From Paracoccaceae bacterium (GTDB lineage Bacteria; Pseudomonadota; Alphaproteobacteria; Rhodobacterales; Rhodobacteraceae): a stretch of 42,992 nt of DNA. How positions within the stretch are numbered: the first letter of the stretch is position 1; the number at the start of each line of letters is the position of its first letter. The stretch covers positions 1 through 42,992 of the forward strand of contig RFQY01000003.1 in NCBI GenBank assembly GCA_009924775.1, read 5' to 3'. Shown here one piece after another: positions 1 through 9,411 of the stretch. The translations under genes were made by a program, and so were the position numbers. The notes under the pieces were generated by a model that saw only the letters and a program-made list of their open reading frames with translations, did no database searches and was not told where the DNA came from.

Positions 1-16
1 AGGCAGGGCGCGAAAA

Positions 17-51
17 GGGCCAGTCTGGCCCCACGGCCCCCCCACGGCCCC
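17..51. repeat. GC-rich palindrome and direct repeat at window edge
   Basis: GGGCCAG-T-CTGGCCC (17-31) is an inverted repeat with 7-bp arms. It is followed by two copies of CCACGGCCCC (31-40 and 42-51) separated by one base. No coding frame is supported. It lies downstream of the gltB terminator, and the window edge cuts off its context, so no role is assigned. Confidence 0.4.
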
Positions 52-57
52 TGTGTG

Positions 58-91
58 AAAAACAAAACCCCGCGGCACAGGGGCCGCGGGG
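58..91 (-). terminator. Rho-independent terminator of gltD-gltB
   Basis: On the minus strand a perfect 9-bp stem (CCCCGCGGC with GCCGCGGGG) and a 6-nt loop are followed by TTTTGTTTTT. It begins 25 bases after the gltB stop codon and closes the gltDB transcript. Confidence 0.85.
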
Positions 92-116
92 ATGCCGTGA
101 TAACAGGTGCGGCCAC

Positions 117-3100
117 TTATTCCGCCGGGATCGCACCCTGTTCAAGGCTCAGCGGATGGGGAATGTGACGCAACATTTCTTTCGGGCAAACCTGAATGAA
201 ATTGGCCTTTTCACTGTCCCAATGCTGCAAAATGAACTGCGCTTTTTGGCTGCCGGTTTCTGCCGCGTGGCGTTCGATCAGCCCTTTGAGCTGATTTTCC
301 CAATGCGGCACGCTGACCGGGCAGGTCACCAGCGTTTCAAGGTTCATCACCGCTTCGGCCTGGCCCTCGGGGTCGTATAGATAGGCCATGCCACCGGTCA
401 TGCCGGCGCCGAAATTGGCACCGATGCTGCCCAAGATCACGGCACAACCGCCCGTCATATATTCGCACCCGTTCGAGCCGCAGCCCTCGACCACCACCTT
501 GGCGCCCGAGTTGCGGACGGCAAACCGCTCGCCTGCGCGACCGGCGGCAAACAAATAGCCATCGGTTGCACCGTAAAGAACCGTATTGCCGATAATGGTG
601 TTATCGGCGGCCACCAGCGGGCTGCTCATCGGGGGGCGCACCACCAATGTGCCACCCGATAGACCCTTGCCGACATAATCGTTGGCATCGCCCGATACCT
701 CGATTTTCAGGCCCGGGGCGGCAAACGCACCCAGCGACTGGCCGGCGCTGCCCGTCAGTTTTACGGTCAGGTGATCGGGCTGCAGCGCGTTGCGCATACC
801 AAAGCGGCGCACAATATGGCTAGACACCCGGGTGCCCACGGTGCGGTGGGTGTTTTGCACCGCGTAAGACAGCTGCATTTTCTCGCCATCTTCCAAGAAC
901 CGCGCGGCATCGCGCACAATCTCGGCATCCAGCGTGTCGGGCACCTCGTTGCGCGGCTTGTTGCGATCGTAGCGAATTTCATGCGCGCCATCGACGGTAA
1001 TCAACAGCGGGTTCAAATCCAGATCATCCAGATGCGCCGCGCCACGGCTGACTTGGCTCAGCAAATCGGCCCGCCCAATCACATCATCCATCGAGCGCGC
1101 CCCGATCGAGGCCAGAATTTCGCGCACTTCTTGGGCATAGAAGGTGATCAGGTTCACCACCTTTTCTGCATTGCCGGTGAATTTGGCGCGCAGCGTTTCA
1201 TCCTGGGTGCACACGCCCACGGGGCAGGTGTTCGACTGGCACTGGCGCACCATGATACAGCCCATCGCGATCAGCGCCGCAGTGCCGATACCGTATTCTT
1301 CGGCCCCCAGCATCGCGGCCATCACGATATCGCGGCCTGTGCGCAGCCCACCATCGGTACGCAGCGTCACGCGATCGCGCAGGTTGTTCATCGACAGCAC
1401 CTGATGCGCCTCGGTCAGCCCCATTTCCCACGGCAAACCCGCATATTTGATCGAGGTGGCGGGGCTGGCCCCGGTGCCACCATTGTGCCCCGAGATCAAG
1501 ATAATATCGGCTTTGGCCTTGGCCACACCGGCGGCAATGGTGCCCACACCGCTAGAGGCCACCAGCTTTACCGTCACCTTACAGCGCGGGTTGATCTGCT
1601 TTAGGTCATAGATCAGCTGCGCCAGATCTTCGATCGAGTAGATATCGTGATGCGGCGGTGGGCTGATCAGCGTGACACCCTTGGTGGAATGGCGCAGCCG
1701 GGCAATCAGGTCTGTCACCTTCATGCCGGGCAGCTGCCCACCTTCGCCGGGCTTGGCGCCTTGGGCGACCTTGATTTCCAGCTCTTCGCAATGGTTCAGG
1801 TATTCGGCAGTTACGCCAAACCGCCCCGATGCCACCTGCTTGATCTTGGCGCTGGGGTTGTCGCCATTGGGTTCAGGCACAAAATGCGCCGGGTCTTCGC
1901 CGCCTTCGCCAGAATCCGATTTCGCGCCAATGCGGTTCATCGCCACGTTCAGCGTTTTATGCGCCTCGGGGCTTAGCGCGCCCAGCGACATGCCCGGCGT
2001 GACAAAACGCTTGCGGATCGAGGTGATGCTTTCCACCTCTTCCAATGCAATCGCGCTGCCCAATGGCTTGATGGCCAAAAGATCACGCAAGTGAATGGGC
2101 GGGTTAGACTGAATTTTGGCCGAATATTGCTTCCACATCTGATAGCTGGCGCGGTTGCACGCCGTCTGCAGCAGATGCATCGTATCGGCACCCCACGCGT
2201 GGGTTTCGCCAGATTTGCGCGCCTTGTAAAAGCCGCCAATCGGCAGCGTGCCGTTGGTTTTCCAGCCCAAGCTGTGCACTTCTTCGGCCTTTTTCTGCAG
2301 GCCTGACAGGCCAATGCCGGAAATGCGGCTGGTCATGCCGGGGAAATATTCGGCCACCATCGCGCGCGACAGGCCCACCGCCTCGAAATTCAGGCCACCG
2401 CGATACGAGGAAATCACCGAGATCCCCATTTTCGCCATGATCTTCAAAAGCCCTTGGTCAATCGCTTCGCGGTAGCGCGCCATGGCTTCGGTCAGCGGGC
2501 CATCCAACAGGCCGCGCTCGATACGGTCGGCGATGCTGTCTTCGGCCAAATAGGCGTTTACCACCGTGGCCCCGCAGCCAATGAGCACCGCAAAATAATG
2601 CGGGTCGATACATTCAGCCGAGCGCACATTCAACGAACAGAAGGTGCGCAGGCCCTTGCGGGTTAGGTGGCTGTGCACCGCACTGGTGGCCAAGATCATG
2701 GGCATGGCCACACGGCCCGGCCCTTGGTTTTGGTCGCTAAGCACCAGATGCCCCGCGCCCGAACGCACCGCATCTTCGGCCTCGGCGCGGATACGCTCTA
2801 GCCCCTTTTGCAGCGCCATGGTGCCCGGCTCGAACGAGCAATCGATTTCCACCAGATCGGCATTGAACGCCTGCGTCACGCGCTGCCACTGGGCATTGGC
2901 AACAAAGGGGCTGTCCAGCACCAAAATTTCGGTTTGCGCGCTGCTTTCATCCAGCACGTTCTTCAGGTTGCCAAAGCGCGTCTTCAAGCTCATCACGCGG
3001 TATTCGCGCAGGCTGTCGATGGGCGGGTTGGTGACCTGACTAAAGTTTTGGCGGAAGAAATGCGACAGCGGGCGGTATTTGGTCGACAGCACCGCACTGG

Positions 3101-4646
3101 GGGTGTCATCGCCCATCGAGGCCACGGCCTCTTTGGCATCTTCCACCATGGGAGATAGGATTTGCTCCAGCTCTTCAATGGTATAGCCAGCCGCCACTTG
3201 GCGGCGGCGCAGCTCTTCGCCGCTGTAGATCGGCGCTTCTGTCACCTTGGCCAGCGCTTCGTCCAGCTCGTTGATCTTGCCAACCCATTCGCCAAACGGC
3301 TGGCTGGCGGCCAATTTATCTTTGATTTCGCGGTCGTGATACAGCACGCCTTCGGCCATATCGACAGCCAACAGCTGGCCCGGGCCCAACGCGCCTTTTT
3401 CCAAAACGCGCATCTCGTCGATTGGCACCATGCCCGCCTCGGACCCGGCAATCAGCAACCCATCGCCTGTCAAGACATAGCGCATGGGGCGCAGGCCGTT
3501 ACGGTCAAGCCCGGCGCAAACCCAGCGGCCATCGGTCATGGCCAGCGCTGCGGGGCCGTCCCACGGCTCCATCACGCTGTTGCAATAGGAATACATATCG
3601 CGCCAGCTTTGGGGCAGTTCCACCGCCTGTTTCGACCACGATTCAGGCACAAGCATGGTTTTTGCCATGGGCGCCGAACGCCCAGCACGCACCAGCACCT
3701 CGAACACCGAATCCAACGCCGCAGAATCCGAGCTGCCCTGCTGCACAATCGGCTTAATATCTTCTGCCAAATCGCCAAACGCGCTGGATGCCATGCGAAT
3801 TTCGTGGCTTTTCATCCAGTTCACATTGCCTTTTAGCGTGTTGATCTCGCCGTTATGGGCCAACATGCGGAAGGGCTGCGCCAACCACCACTGTGGGAAG
3901 GTGTTGGTGGAATAGCGCTGGTGATAGATGGCAAAGGCAGATTCAAACCGCTCGTCCATCAGATCTGGGTAAAACACGGCCACCTGTTCGGCCAACATCA
4001 TGCCTTTGTAAATAATCGAGCGGCACGACAGCGAGGCCAAATACAGCTCTTTCACACCAGCGGCAGCGGCGGCTTTTTCAATACGGCGGCGAATGACAAA
4101 AAGCTCGCGCTCGAACTGTTCTTCGTCGACGCCCTTGGAGTTGGAAATCAAGATCTGCTCAATCTCGGGGCGGGTGGCGTTGGCCTTTTCGCCCAAGCAG
4201 CTGATATCCACGGGCACATGGCGCCAGCCGTAAATGTAATAGCCCATGCGCAGCACTTCGGTTTCCACGATCGTGCGGCAGGTTTCCTGCGCCCCAAAAT
4301 TGGTGCGCGGCAAAAACACCTGGCCCACCGCCATCAGCTGGTCCATGCGCGGCTCGTGGCCGGTGCGGCGGATTTGGTCGTAGAAAAAGTTTACGGGGAT
4401 CTGCACGTGAATGCCCGCGCCATCGCCGGTTTTACCATCGGCATCCACAGCCCCGCGGTGCCAAACGGCCGTAAGCGCATCAATCCCCGATTGCACCACT
4501 TTGCGGCTGGGCTTGCCATCCACCGCCACCACAAGGCCCACACCACAGTTGGCCTTTTCTTCGTCGGCCGAATACAGGCCGTTTTCGGCCAACCACTGGC
4601 GCTTGGCTTCTTCTGCGGCAACCCAAGCTGCGTCATATTTGGTCAT
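117..4646 (-). CDS. gltB: Glutamate synthase (NADPH) large subunit
   Basis: This is the large subunit of cytoplasmic GOGAT, which uses glutamine, 2-oxoglutarate and electrons from GltD to make two glutamates. The 1509-aa product has full family length. The N-terminal glutamine amidotransferase domain begins at Cys34 (CGVGLVVAV) after a short propeptide, as in class II amidotransferases. A central domain follows, then the FMN-binding synthase domain with GEGGEDPAHF and the 3Fe-4S cysteine pattern CIMVRQCQSNTCPVGVC, and a C-terminal GXGXG beta-helix domain (for example GANFGAGMTGG). I chose ATG 4646 because an AAGGG lies 8 bases upstream; an in-frame GTG nine bases further out overlaps that ribosome-binding site. 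The gene follows gltD by 82 bases on the same strand and shares its transcript. No defect is seen. Confidence 0.97.
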   Translation of the reverse strand: MTKYDAAWVAAEEAKRQWLAENGLYSADEEKANCGVGLVVAVDGKPSRKVVQSGIDALTAVWHRGAVDADGKTGDGAGIHVQIPVNFFYDQIRRTGHEPRMDQLMAVGQVFLPRTNFGAQETCRTIVETEVLRMGYYIYGWRHVPVDISCLGEKANATRPEIEQILISNSKGVDEEQFERELFVIRRRIEKAAAAAGVKELYLASLSCRSIIYKGMMLAEQVAVFYPDLMDERFESAFAIYHQRYSTNTFPQWWLAQPFRMLAHNGEINTLKGNVNWMKSHEIRMASSAFGDLAEDIKPIVQQGSSDSAALDSVFEVLVRAGRSAPMAKTMLVPESWSKQAVELPQSWRDMYSYCNSVMEPWDGPAALAMTDGRWVCAGLDRNGLRPMRYVLTGDGLLIAGSEAGMVPIDEMRVLEKGALGPGQLLAVDMAEGVLYHDREIKDKLAASQPFGEWVGKINELDEALAKVTEAPIYSGEELRRRQVAAGYTIEELEQILSPMVEDAKEAVASMGDDTPSAVLSTKYRPLSHFFRQNFSQVTNPPIDSLREYRVMSLKTRFGNLKNVLDESSAQTEILVLDSPFVANAQWQRVTQAFNADLVEIDCSFEPGTMALQKGLERIRAEAEDAVRSGAGHLVLSDQNQGPGRVAMPMILATSAVHSHLTRKGLRTFCSLNVRSAECIDPHYFAVLIGCGATVVNAYLAEDSIADRIERGLLDGPLTEAMARYREAIDQGLLKIMAKMGISVISSYRGGLNFEAVGLSRAMVAEYFPGMTSRISGIGLSGLQKKAEEVHSLGWKTNGTLPIGGFYKARKSGETHAWGADTMHLLQTACNRASYQMWKQYSAKIQSNPPIHLRDLLAIKPLGSAIALEEVESITSIRKRFVTPGMSLGALSPEAHKTLNVAMNRIGAKSDSGEGGEDPAHFVPEPNGDNPSAKIKQVASGRFGVTAEYLNHCEELEIKVAQGAKPGEGGQLPGMKVTDLIARLRHSTKGVTLISPPPHHDIYSIEDLAQLIYDLKQINPRCKVTVKLVASSGVGTIAAGVAKAKADIILISGHNGGTGASPATSIKYAGLPWEMGLTEAHQVLSMNNLRDRVTLRTDGGLRTGRDIVMAAMLGAEEYGIGTAALIAMGCIMVRQCQSNTCPVGVCTQDETLRAKFTGNAEKVVNLITFYAQEVREILASIGARSMDDVIGRADLLSQVSRGAAHLDDLDLNPLLITVDGAHEIRYDRNKPRNEVPDTLDAEIVRDAARFLEDGEKMQLSYAVQNTHRTVGTRVSSHIVRRFGMRNALQPDHLTVKLTGSAGQSLGAFAAPGLKIEVSGDANDYVGKGLSGGTLVVRPPMSSPLVAADNTIIGNTVLYGATDGYLFAAGRAGERFAVRNSGAKVVVEGCGSNGCEYMTGGCAVILGSIGANFGAGMTGGMAYLYDPEGQAEAVMNLETLVTCPVSVPHWENQLKGLIERHAAETGSQKAQFILQHWDSEKANFIQVCPKEMLRHIPHPLSLEQGAIPAE

Positions 4647-4728
4647 GGTTTTCACCCTTCATCTGCCGCGGTCTGCCGGCGATTTGCCCGCGCCGCTTGT
4701 TGGTGTGGCCCTATGCGGGCCGGGGGAA

Positions 4729-6168
4729 TTATTCTGCGGCCACTGCGGTGGCGGCGTTCAAATACTCTAGGATTGCGGCCGCGCTATCGCGCCCATCGCG
4801 GATGGCCCAAACCACAAGGCTGGCACCACGCACGATATCGCCCACGGCGAACACGCCATCCAGCGCGGTGCGGCCAGTGGTGAATTCGGCCTTGATGGTG
4901 CCCCAGCGGGTGACCTCTAGCCCATCCACGCCCCAAAGCTTGGGCAGGTCTTCCGGCTCGAAGCCCAGCGCCTTGACGACCAGATCGGCCTCTTCCACGT
5001 AATCGGCACCTTCGATCGGTTCGGGCGATTGGCGGCCGGTGGCATCGGGGGCGCCAAGGCGCATTTTCTGCACCAACACGCCGGTGACATTGCCACCGCT
5101 TTCCACAAACCCCTTGGGCGCGGATAGCCATTCAAACACCACGCCTTCTTCTTCGGCGTTCAGCGTTTCCCGCTGGCTGCCCGGCATATTCGCCCGATCG
5201 CGGCGGTAAAGACATTTCACACTGGTGGCGCCTTGGCGAATGGCGGTGCGCACGCAATCCATTGCGGTATCACCGCCGCCGATCACCACCACTTTTTTGC
5301 CTTGGGCGTTCAACAGGCCGCTGTCAAAATCTTCTACCGCATCGCCAAAAGACAGGCGGTTCGAGGCGGTCAGATAGTCAATCGCGCGCACAATGCCATT
5401 GGCATCGGCGTTTGGCCCACCCAGATCGCGGCTTTTGTAAACGCCTGTGGCAATCAGCACAGCATCATGTTTGCCGCGAATGGCATCAAACGAGATATCT
5501 TCGCCAACGTTGCAATTTTGCACAAACTCCACGCCAGATTGCGCCAGCTGGTCGACGCGGCGCATCACCACATCTTTTTCCAGTTTGAACCCGGGAATGC
5601 CATAGGTCAGCAGGCCGCCAGCACGGTCGTAGCGGTCGTATACGGTCACTTGCACGCCCGCGCGGCGCAGCATATCGGCCGCCGCAAGGCCGCCGGGGCC
5701 CGCCCCGATGATGCCAACCGATTGTTCGCGCTCTTGGGCGGGGATGACAGGCTGCACCCAGCCCTGTTCCCATGCTGTGTCGGTGATGTATTTTTCAACC
5801 GAACCAATCGTCACGGTACCGTGGCCCGATTGTTCGATTACGCAATTGCCCTCGCACAGGCGATCTTGGGGGCAGATGCGGCCACAGATCTCGGGAAAGG
5901 TGTTGGTGGCTTGGCTAATCTCGTAGGCTTCGCGCAGGCGGCCCGTGGCTGTCATGTTCAGCCAATCGGGAATGTTGTTGTGCAGCGGGCAATGCGATTG
6001 GCAATACGGCACACCGCATTGGCTGCAGCGGCTGGCCTGCTCTTTGGCTTTTTCCGCTGCATATTCCGCATAGATTTCATTGAAATCTTGCTTGCGCGCC
6101 TCGGCGGCACGCTTTTGCGGCATATCGCGCTGCACGGTTACAAATTTCAACATCGGTTGCTTGGCCAT
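4729..6168 (-). CDS. gltD: Glutamate synthase (NADPH) small subunit
   Basis: This is the beta subunit of GOGAT: it oxidises NADPH through FAD and passes electrons over 4Fe-4S clusters to GltB. The 479-aa length is normal. The N-terminus carries the cysteine-rich cluster region (RCSQCGVPYCQSHCP, then CGRICPQDRLCEGNC). It is followed by the FAD-binding GIIGAGPGGLAAA and a second dinucleotide fold with VVVIGGGDTAMDCVRTA. The ATG at 6168 is preceded by GGAGG at good spacing. It is the first gene of the gltD-gltB operon. The 219-base gap to the divergent uppP must hold both promoters. PreT, encoded at 9480, is a paralogue with the same architecture but belongs to pyrimidine reduction. Confidence 0.96.
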   Translation of the reverse strand: MAKQPMLKFVTVQRDMPQKRAAEARKQDFNEIYAEYAAEKAKEQASRCSQCGVPYCQSHCPLHNNIPDWLNMTATGRLREAYEISQATNTFPEICGRICPQDRLCEGNCVIEQSGHGTVTIGSVEKYITDTAWEQGWVQPVIPAQEREQSVGIIGAGPGGLAAADMLRRAGVQVTVYDRYDRAGGLLTYGIPGFKLEKDVVMRRVDQLAQSGVEFVQNCNVGEDISFDAIRGKHDAVLIATGVYKSRDLGGPNADANGIVRAIDYLTASNRLSFGDAVEDFDSGLLNAQGKKVVVIGGGDTAMDCVRTAIRQGATSVKCLYRRDRANMPGSQRETLNAEEEGVVFEWLSAPKGFVESGGNVTGVLVQKMRLGAPDATGRQSPEPIEGADYVEEADLVVKALGFEPEDLPKLWGVDGLEVTRWGTIKAEFTTGRTALDGVFAVGDIVRGASLVVWAIRDGRDSAAAILEYLNAATAVAAE

Positions 6169-6387
6169 GATGCTAGCCTCCGCTTTGGGTCCAGTTGCGC
6201 GCAGCTATATTCCAGTCTTTGGAGAATGAAAAGTAACTAATGCTGACCTAAATTCAGATTTTTTTGCCCCATCCCGTCTTCGCGACTGCGATTTGCCCGG
6301 CTTTTATGTCCGATACGGACCTATATGCATCCTTTCCCTTTTTTTATAAAGGGTTTAGCAATACGCCCGAACATAGGACGCGCCTGC

Positions 6388-7191
6388 ATGACCATTTTCC
6401 ACTTGCTGATTGTCGCCATAATCCAAGGCCTGACAGAATTTCTGCCCATCTCCTCGTCTGGTCATCTGATTCTACTGCCGGGGCTAACCGGCATGGCCGA
6501 CCAAGGGCTGGCCATTGATGTGGCTGTGCATGTGGGCACCCTGCTGGCGGTGATTCTTTATTTCTGGGCCGATGTGCGCATGGGCTTGGCAGGTGTGCCG
6601 CGCATGTTGAGCGGGCGTATCGACACCCCCGGCGCGCGGCTGGCGTTTTTGCTTATGATCGCCACGCTTCCAGCCATTGGTGTTGGGCTGGTGCTAAAAA
6701 TCTCGGGCCTAAGCGAGGCATTGCGCAGCGTGGCGGTGATTGGCTGGACGATGCTGCTATTTGGCCTGCTGCTGTATTGGGCCGACCAAAAATGCCCAAC
6801 AACCCGGCAAGCCGCGGATTGGTCGCTTAGTGATGCCATCAAAATGGGGCTGTGGCAGGCTGTGGCGCTTATCCCCGGCGTGTCGCGGTCGGGCATCACC
6901 ATTACCGCGGGGCGGATGCTGGGCTATGGCCGCCACGACGCAGCAAAGCTATCAATGCTGATGTCCATTCCCACCATCATGGCCAGCGGTAGCCTTTTGG
7001 CGCTGGATGTGGTGGGCCAAGCCAACAGCCAGTTGCTGCGCGACAGCGCCATCGCCGCGGCCTTTGCCTTTGTGGCGGCGCTGCTGGCCTTGGCGCTGAT
7101 GATGCGGCTGTTGCGCAGCGTCAGCTTTACGCCTTACGTCATTTACCGCGTGGTGCTGGGCCTTGTGTTGCTGGGGATCGCCTATCTTTAG
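6388..7191 (+). CDS. uppP: Undecaprenyl-diphosphate phosphatase (BacA/UppP)
   Basis: This integral membrane phosphatase recycles undecaprenyl pyrophosphate to the monophosphate carrier used for peptidoglycan and other envelope polymers. The 267-aa length is typical. The first signature appears near residues 10-25 (IIQGLTEFLPISSSGHL, with the catalytic Glu). The second, PGVSRSGITITAG, is near residue 170. The rest is a run of hydrophobic helices. I use ATG 6388, because the protein then starts directly at the conserved first helix and an AGGA lies about 10 bases upstream. An upstream in-frame ATG at 6325 would add 21 residues with no family match. The gene is monocistronic, and the DUF1674 gene converges on it 12 bases downstream. 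Confidence 0.95.
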   Translation: MTIFHLLIVAIIQGLTEFLPISSSGHLILLPGLTGMADQGLAIDVAVHVGTLLAVILYFWADVRMGLAGVPRMLSGRIDTPGARLAFLLMIATLPAIGVGLVLKISGLSEALRSVAVIGWTMLLFGLLLYWADQKCPTTRQAADWSLSDAIKMGLWQAVALIPGVSRSGITITAGRMLGYGRHDAAKLSMLMSIPTIMASGSLLALDVVGQANSQLLRDSAIAAAFAFVAALLALALMMRLLRSVSFTPYVIYRVVLGLVLLGIAYL

Positions 7192-7203
7192 GGCCTGCAT
7201 GCC

Positions 7204-7422
7204 CTAGAAATCGATGGCGATGCCCTTTTTCTCCCAATCGCCGTAACGGGCCGGGTCCAGCCCATCGCGGCCACCGTATTCCTTGGGCGCCTCTTTGGCC
7301 GCAAGCGCCGCTTGGCGCCGCCGCTCTTCGGCTTCGGCCAGGGCACGGCGGGCGGCGGGTGGCAACGCAGCCTGGGGGGCGGAACCATCCGTGATGGGCG
7401 TGTCATCTTGCGCATTTGTCAT
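7204..7422 (-). CDS. DUF1674 / SdhAF4-like small protein
   Basis: This 72-aa protein ends in the conserved block EYGGRDGLDPARYGDWEKKG, which is diagnostic of the DUF1674 family. Eukaryotic members (SDHAF4) help assemble flavinylated succinate dehydrogenase subunit A. A similar role here is inferred from the family, not from context, since no sdh genes are in the window. The N-terminal half is charged and Ala-rich (about residues 20-48), probably helical and poorly conserved. AAGGAAG precedes ATG 7422. It is transcribed divergently from the rsmB-like gene across 64 bases. Confidence 0.88.
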   Translation of the reverse strand: MTNAQDDTPITDGSAPQAALPPAARRALAEAEERRRQAALAAKEAPKEYGGRDGLDPARYGDWEKKGIAIDF

Positions 7423-7486
7423 GGCGTTCTTCCTTCCACTTCACGGGCCTGATATACGCCCCAAACCCACACAGGCAAGGCGAACC

Positions 7487-8533
7487 ATGTCACACCCCCC
7501 ACACACCGCCCGCAGCAGCGCTGTCTTCCTGCTTAACAAAGTTCTGGGCGAACAGCGCCTTATGGCCGAATTGCTGGCCAGCCCTGCCGTGCAAAAGCTG
7601 CCCGCACCCGAACGCGCCCGCGCCCAGCGTTTGGCCAGCCAAACCCTGCGCCAACTGGAACGGGCCGACAGGGTTTTGGCCCACCACCTGCGCAAACCGC
7701 CACCCTTGGCGGTGATGAATGTGTTGCGCCTTGGCGCCACCGAAATTTGCACCGGCGGCGATGCCCATGGCGTGGTGAATGAATGCGTCGGCATCATCTC
7801 GCGCCACAAAACCGGCCAGCACCTTAAGGGGTTGGTGAATGCCGTGCTGCGCAAAGTGGCGGAAACCGGGCCACAAGACTGGGCCTTGCTGCGGGTGCCC
7901 CGCCTGCCAAAATGGCTGCGCAAGCCGCTGGTGCAGGCCTGGGGGGCGCCCGAAATAGCCGCGATAGAAGCCGCCCATCTAAACGGTGCACCCTTGGACA
8001 TCACCGCCAAGGCAGATGCCGCCACTTGGGCCGAAACACTGGGGGGGCAGCTGCTGCCCACCGGCAGCATTCGCCTGCAACAGGGCGTGCAGGTTTCAGA
8101 ATTGCCAGGCTTTGACAGTGGCGCTTGGTGGGTGCAAGACGCCGCCGCCGCCCTGCCTGCGCAGCTGTTGCGCCCCAAACCCGGCGAACGCGTATTGGAT
8201 ATGTGCGCGGCACCGGGCGGGAAAACGCTGCAGATGGCCGCAGCCGGCGCCGATGTGACCGCGCTGGATATTTCCGCCAGCCGCCTGCAACGGGTTCAGG
8301 AAAATCTGGCCCGCACCGGCCTGCAGGCCCGCGTGGAAACCGGCGGCGAATGCCAGATAGACGAGGCGCTGGCCCGCCACCCCGGGCTGCGCACAGACAC
8401 CCAAGCGCTGGATTTACCCGGCCTTGCGCCACAGTGGAAAACCCAAGAAGGCGGGCTGCGCCTGCGCCCCGATTATTGGCCCGATCTGGGCGGGATGGAT
8501 GGGTTTTACATGGCCGTGTTGCGCTGCGACTAA
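7487..8533 (+). CDS. RsmB-like 16S rRNA m5C methyltransferase lacking its catalytic motifs
   Basis: RsmB/NOP2-family enzymes methylate a cytosine in 16S rRNA using SAM and two cysteines. This 348-aa product has the N-terminal NusB-like RNA-binding region (about residues 1-140), the linker, and SAM motif I (VLDMCAAPGGKT, near residue 238) followed by VTALDISASRLQRV. After NLARTGLQARVETG (near residue 284) it jumps directly to GECQIDEALARHPGL and the normal family C-terminus ending GGMDGFYMAVLR. Missing are the DAPCSATGT-type motif IV and the CTCSLLPxEGE-type motif VI, which carry the two catalytic cysteines. I estimate 60-75 residues lost, in frame. SAM binding might remain, but methyl transfer should not. 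ATG 7487 starts the recognisable family sequence. It is a likely recent pseudogene, a non-catalytic relic, or an assembly deletion. Confidence 0.85.
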   Translation: MSHPPHTARSSAVFLLNKVLGEQRLMAELLASPAVQKLPAPERARAQRLASQTLRQLERADRVLAHHLRKPPPLAVMNVLRLGATEICTGGDAHGVVNECVGIISRHKTGQHLKGLVNAVLRKVAETGPQDWALLRVPRLPKWLRKPLVQAWGAPEIAAIEAAHLNGAPLDITAKADAATWAETLGGQLLPTGSIRLQQGVQVSELPGFDSGAWWVQDAAAALPAQLLRPKPGERVLDMCAAPGGKTLQMAAAGADVTALDISASRLQRVQENLARTGLQARVETGGECQIDEALARHPGLRTDTQALDLPGLAPQWKTQEGGLRLRPDYWPDLGGMDGFYMAVLRCD

Positions 8534-8541
8534 CGCGGCCC

Positions 8542-9312
8542 TCAGGCGGCAGGCGGCGCCACCACAATCTGCGTACCCCACGCGGCGCATTTTGCCGCCA
8601 AGGGGGCGGGCAAGGGGGCTTCGGTGTAAAGCTTTGCCATCTGTGACAGGGGTGCCACCCGCATTGGGGCCTTGCGGCCAATTTTGCTGTGGTCGGCCAC
8701 CAGCACCCTTTGCCGGGCTTGGGCAATGATGGTTTGGCTGACTGCCACTTCGGCGCTGTCAAAATCCAGCATATCGCCGTCTTGGTCCAAGGCCGAGCAG
8801 CCCATCACAGCCAGATCGACCTTGAATTGCTCGATCAGGCGCACGGCTGTGGGGCCAACCAGCCCCCCATCGGCACGGCGCAACCGGCCACCAGCCACCA
8901 CAACCTCGATCTGTGGGTTGGCCGCCAAGATATTGGCAATATTCAGGTTATTTGTCACCACCAACAAATCGCGATGGGTCAACAGGGCGCGGGCGACGGC
9001 CTCGGTCGTGGTGCCAATGGTTAAGAACAACGAGCAGGCATCGGGAATATCGGCCGCGCAGGCACGGCCAATGGCCTCTTTCGCCGCCGCGTGCATCTGC
9101 TGGCGGTCGGCATAGCCAATATTGGCCACGCCCGAGGGCAACACCGCCCCGCCATGCACCCGCTCTAGCTGCCCGGATTCGGCCAAATCGGCCAAGTCAC
9201 GGCGGATGGTTTGCAGCGTGACACCAAAGCGCTGGGCCAAATCCTCGACCACCACTTTGCCTTCGCTGCGGGCAATCGCCAATATTTCTGGGTGGCGAAA
9301 CCGGCTAGACAT
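8542..9312 (-). CDS. DeoR/GlpR-family transcriptional regulator
   Basis: This 256-aa cytoplasmic DNA-binding regulator has the normal length for the family. Its N-terminal winged helix holds the DeoR signature (VEDLAQRFGVTLQTIRRDL followed by LERVHGGAVLP, about residues 20-55). The C-terminal sugar-phosphate-sensor (DeoRC) domain includes TIGTTTEAVARAL and VVAGGRLRRADGGLVGP. Family members usually respond to phosphorylated sugars. ATG 9312 puts the helix-turn-helix at the usual distance; a start 20 codons upstream is possible but unlikely. It is divergent from preT across 167 bases, so it may bind that region, but it is not a known component of pyrimidine degradation. It converges on the rsmB-like gene 8 bases away. 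Confidence 0.9.
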   Translation of the reverse strand: MSSRFRHPEILAIARSEGKVVVEDLAQRFGVTLQTIRRDLADLAESGQLERVHGGAVLPSGVANIGYADRQQMHAAAKEAIGRACAADIPDACSLFLTIGTTTEAVARALLTHRDLLVVTNNLNIANILAANPQIEVVVAGGRLRRADGGLVGPTAVRLIEQFKVDLAVMGCSALDQDGDMLDFDSAEVAVSQTIIAQARQRVLVADHSKIGRKAPMRVAPLSQMAKLYTEAPLPAPLAAKCAAWGTQIVVAPPAA

Positions 9313-9411
9313 GGCGCTTAGACATGGCTCAATTGCCCCTTTTTTCGGCAAAATATGCCCCCAGCTGCCCAAATTTGCAATGTTTTAGCAGGCGCTTTTG
9401 CGATTCATAAT

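Noticed and set aside
3855-4883. Long plus-strand open frame (342 codons) opposite gltB
   Set aside because: It is antisense to a conserved gltB N-terminus, has His/Gly/Arg-rich composition typical of reverse frames in GC-rich genes, and shows no domain.
5233-6240. Plus-strand open frame (335 codons) opposite gltD
   Set aside because: Shadow of gltD; no ribosome site or recognisable family.
6308-6320. GTCCG-ATA-CGGAC inverted repeat before uppP
   Set aside because: Arms of only 5 bp and no link to a known regulator; could be chance.
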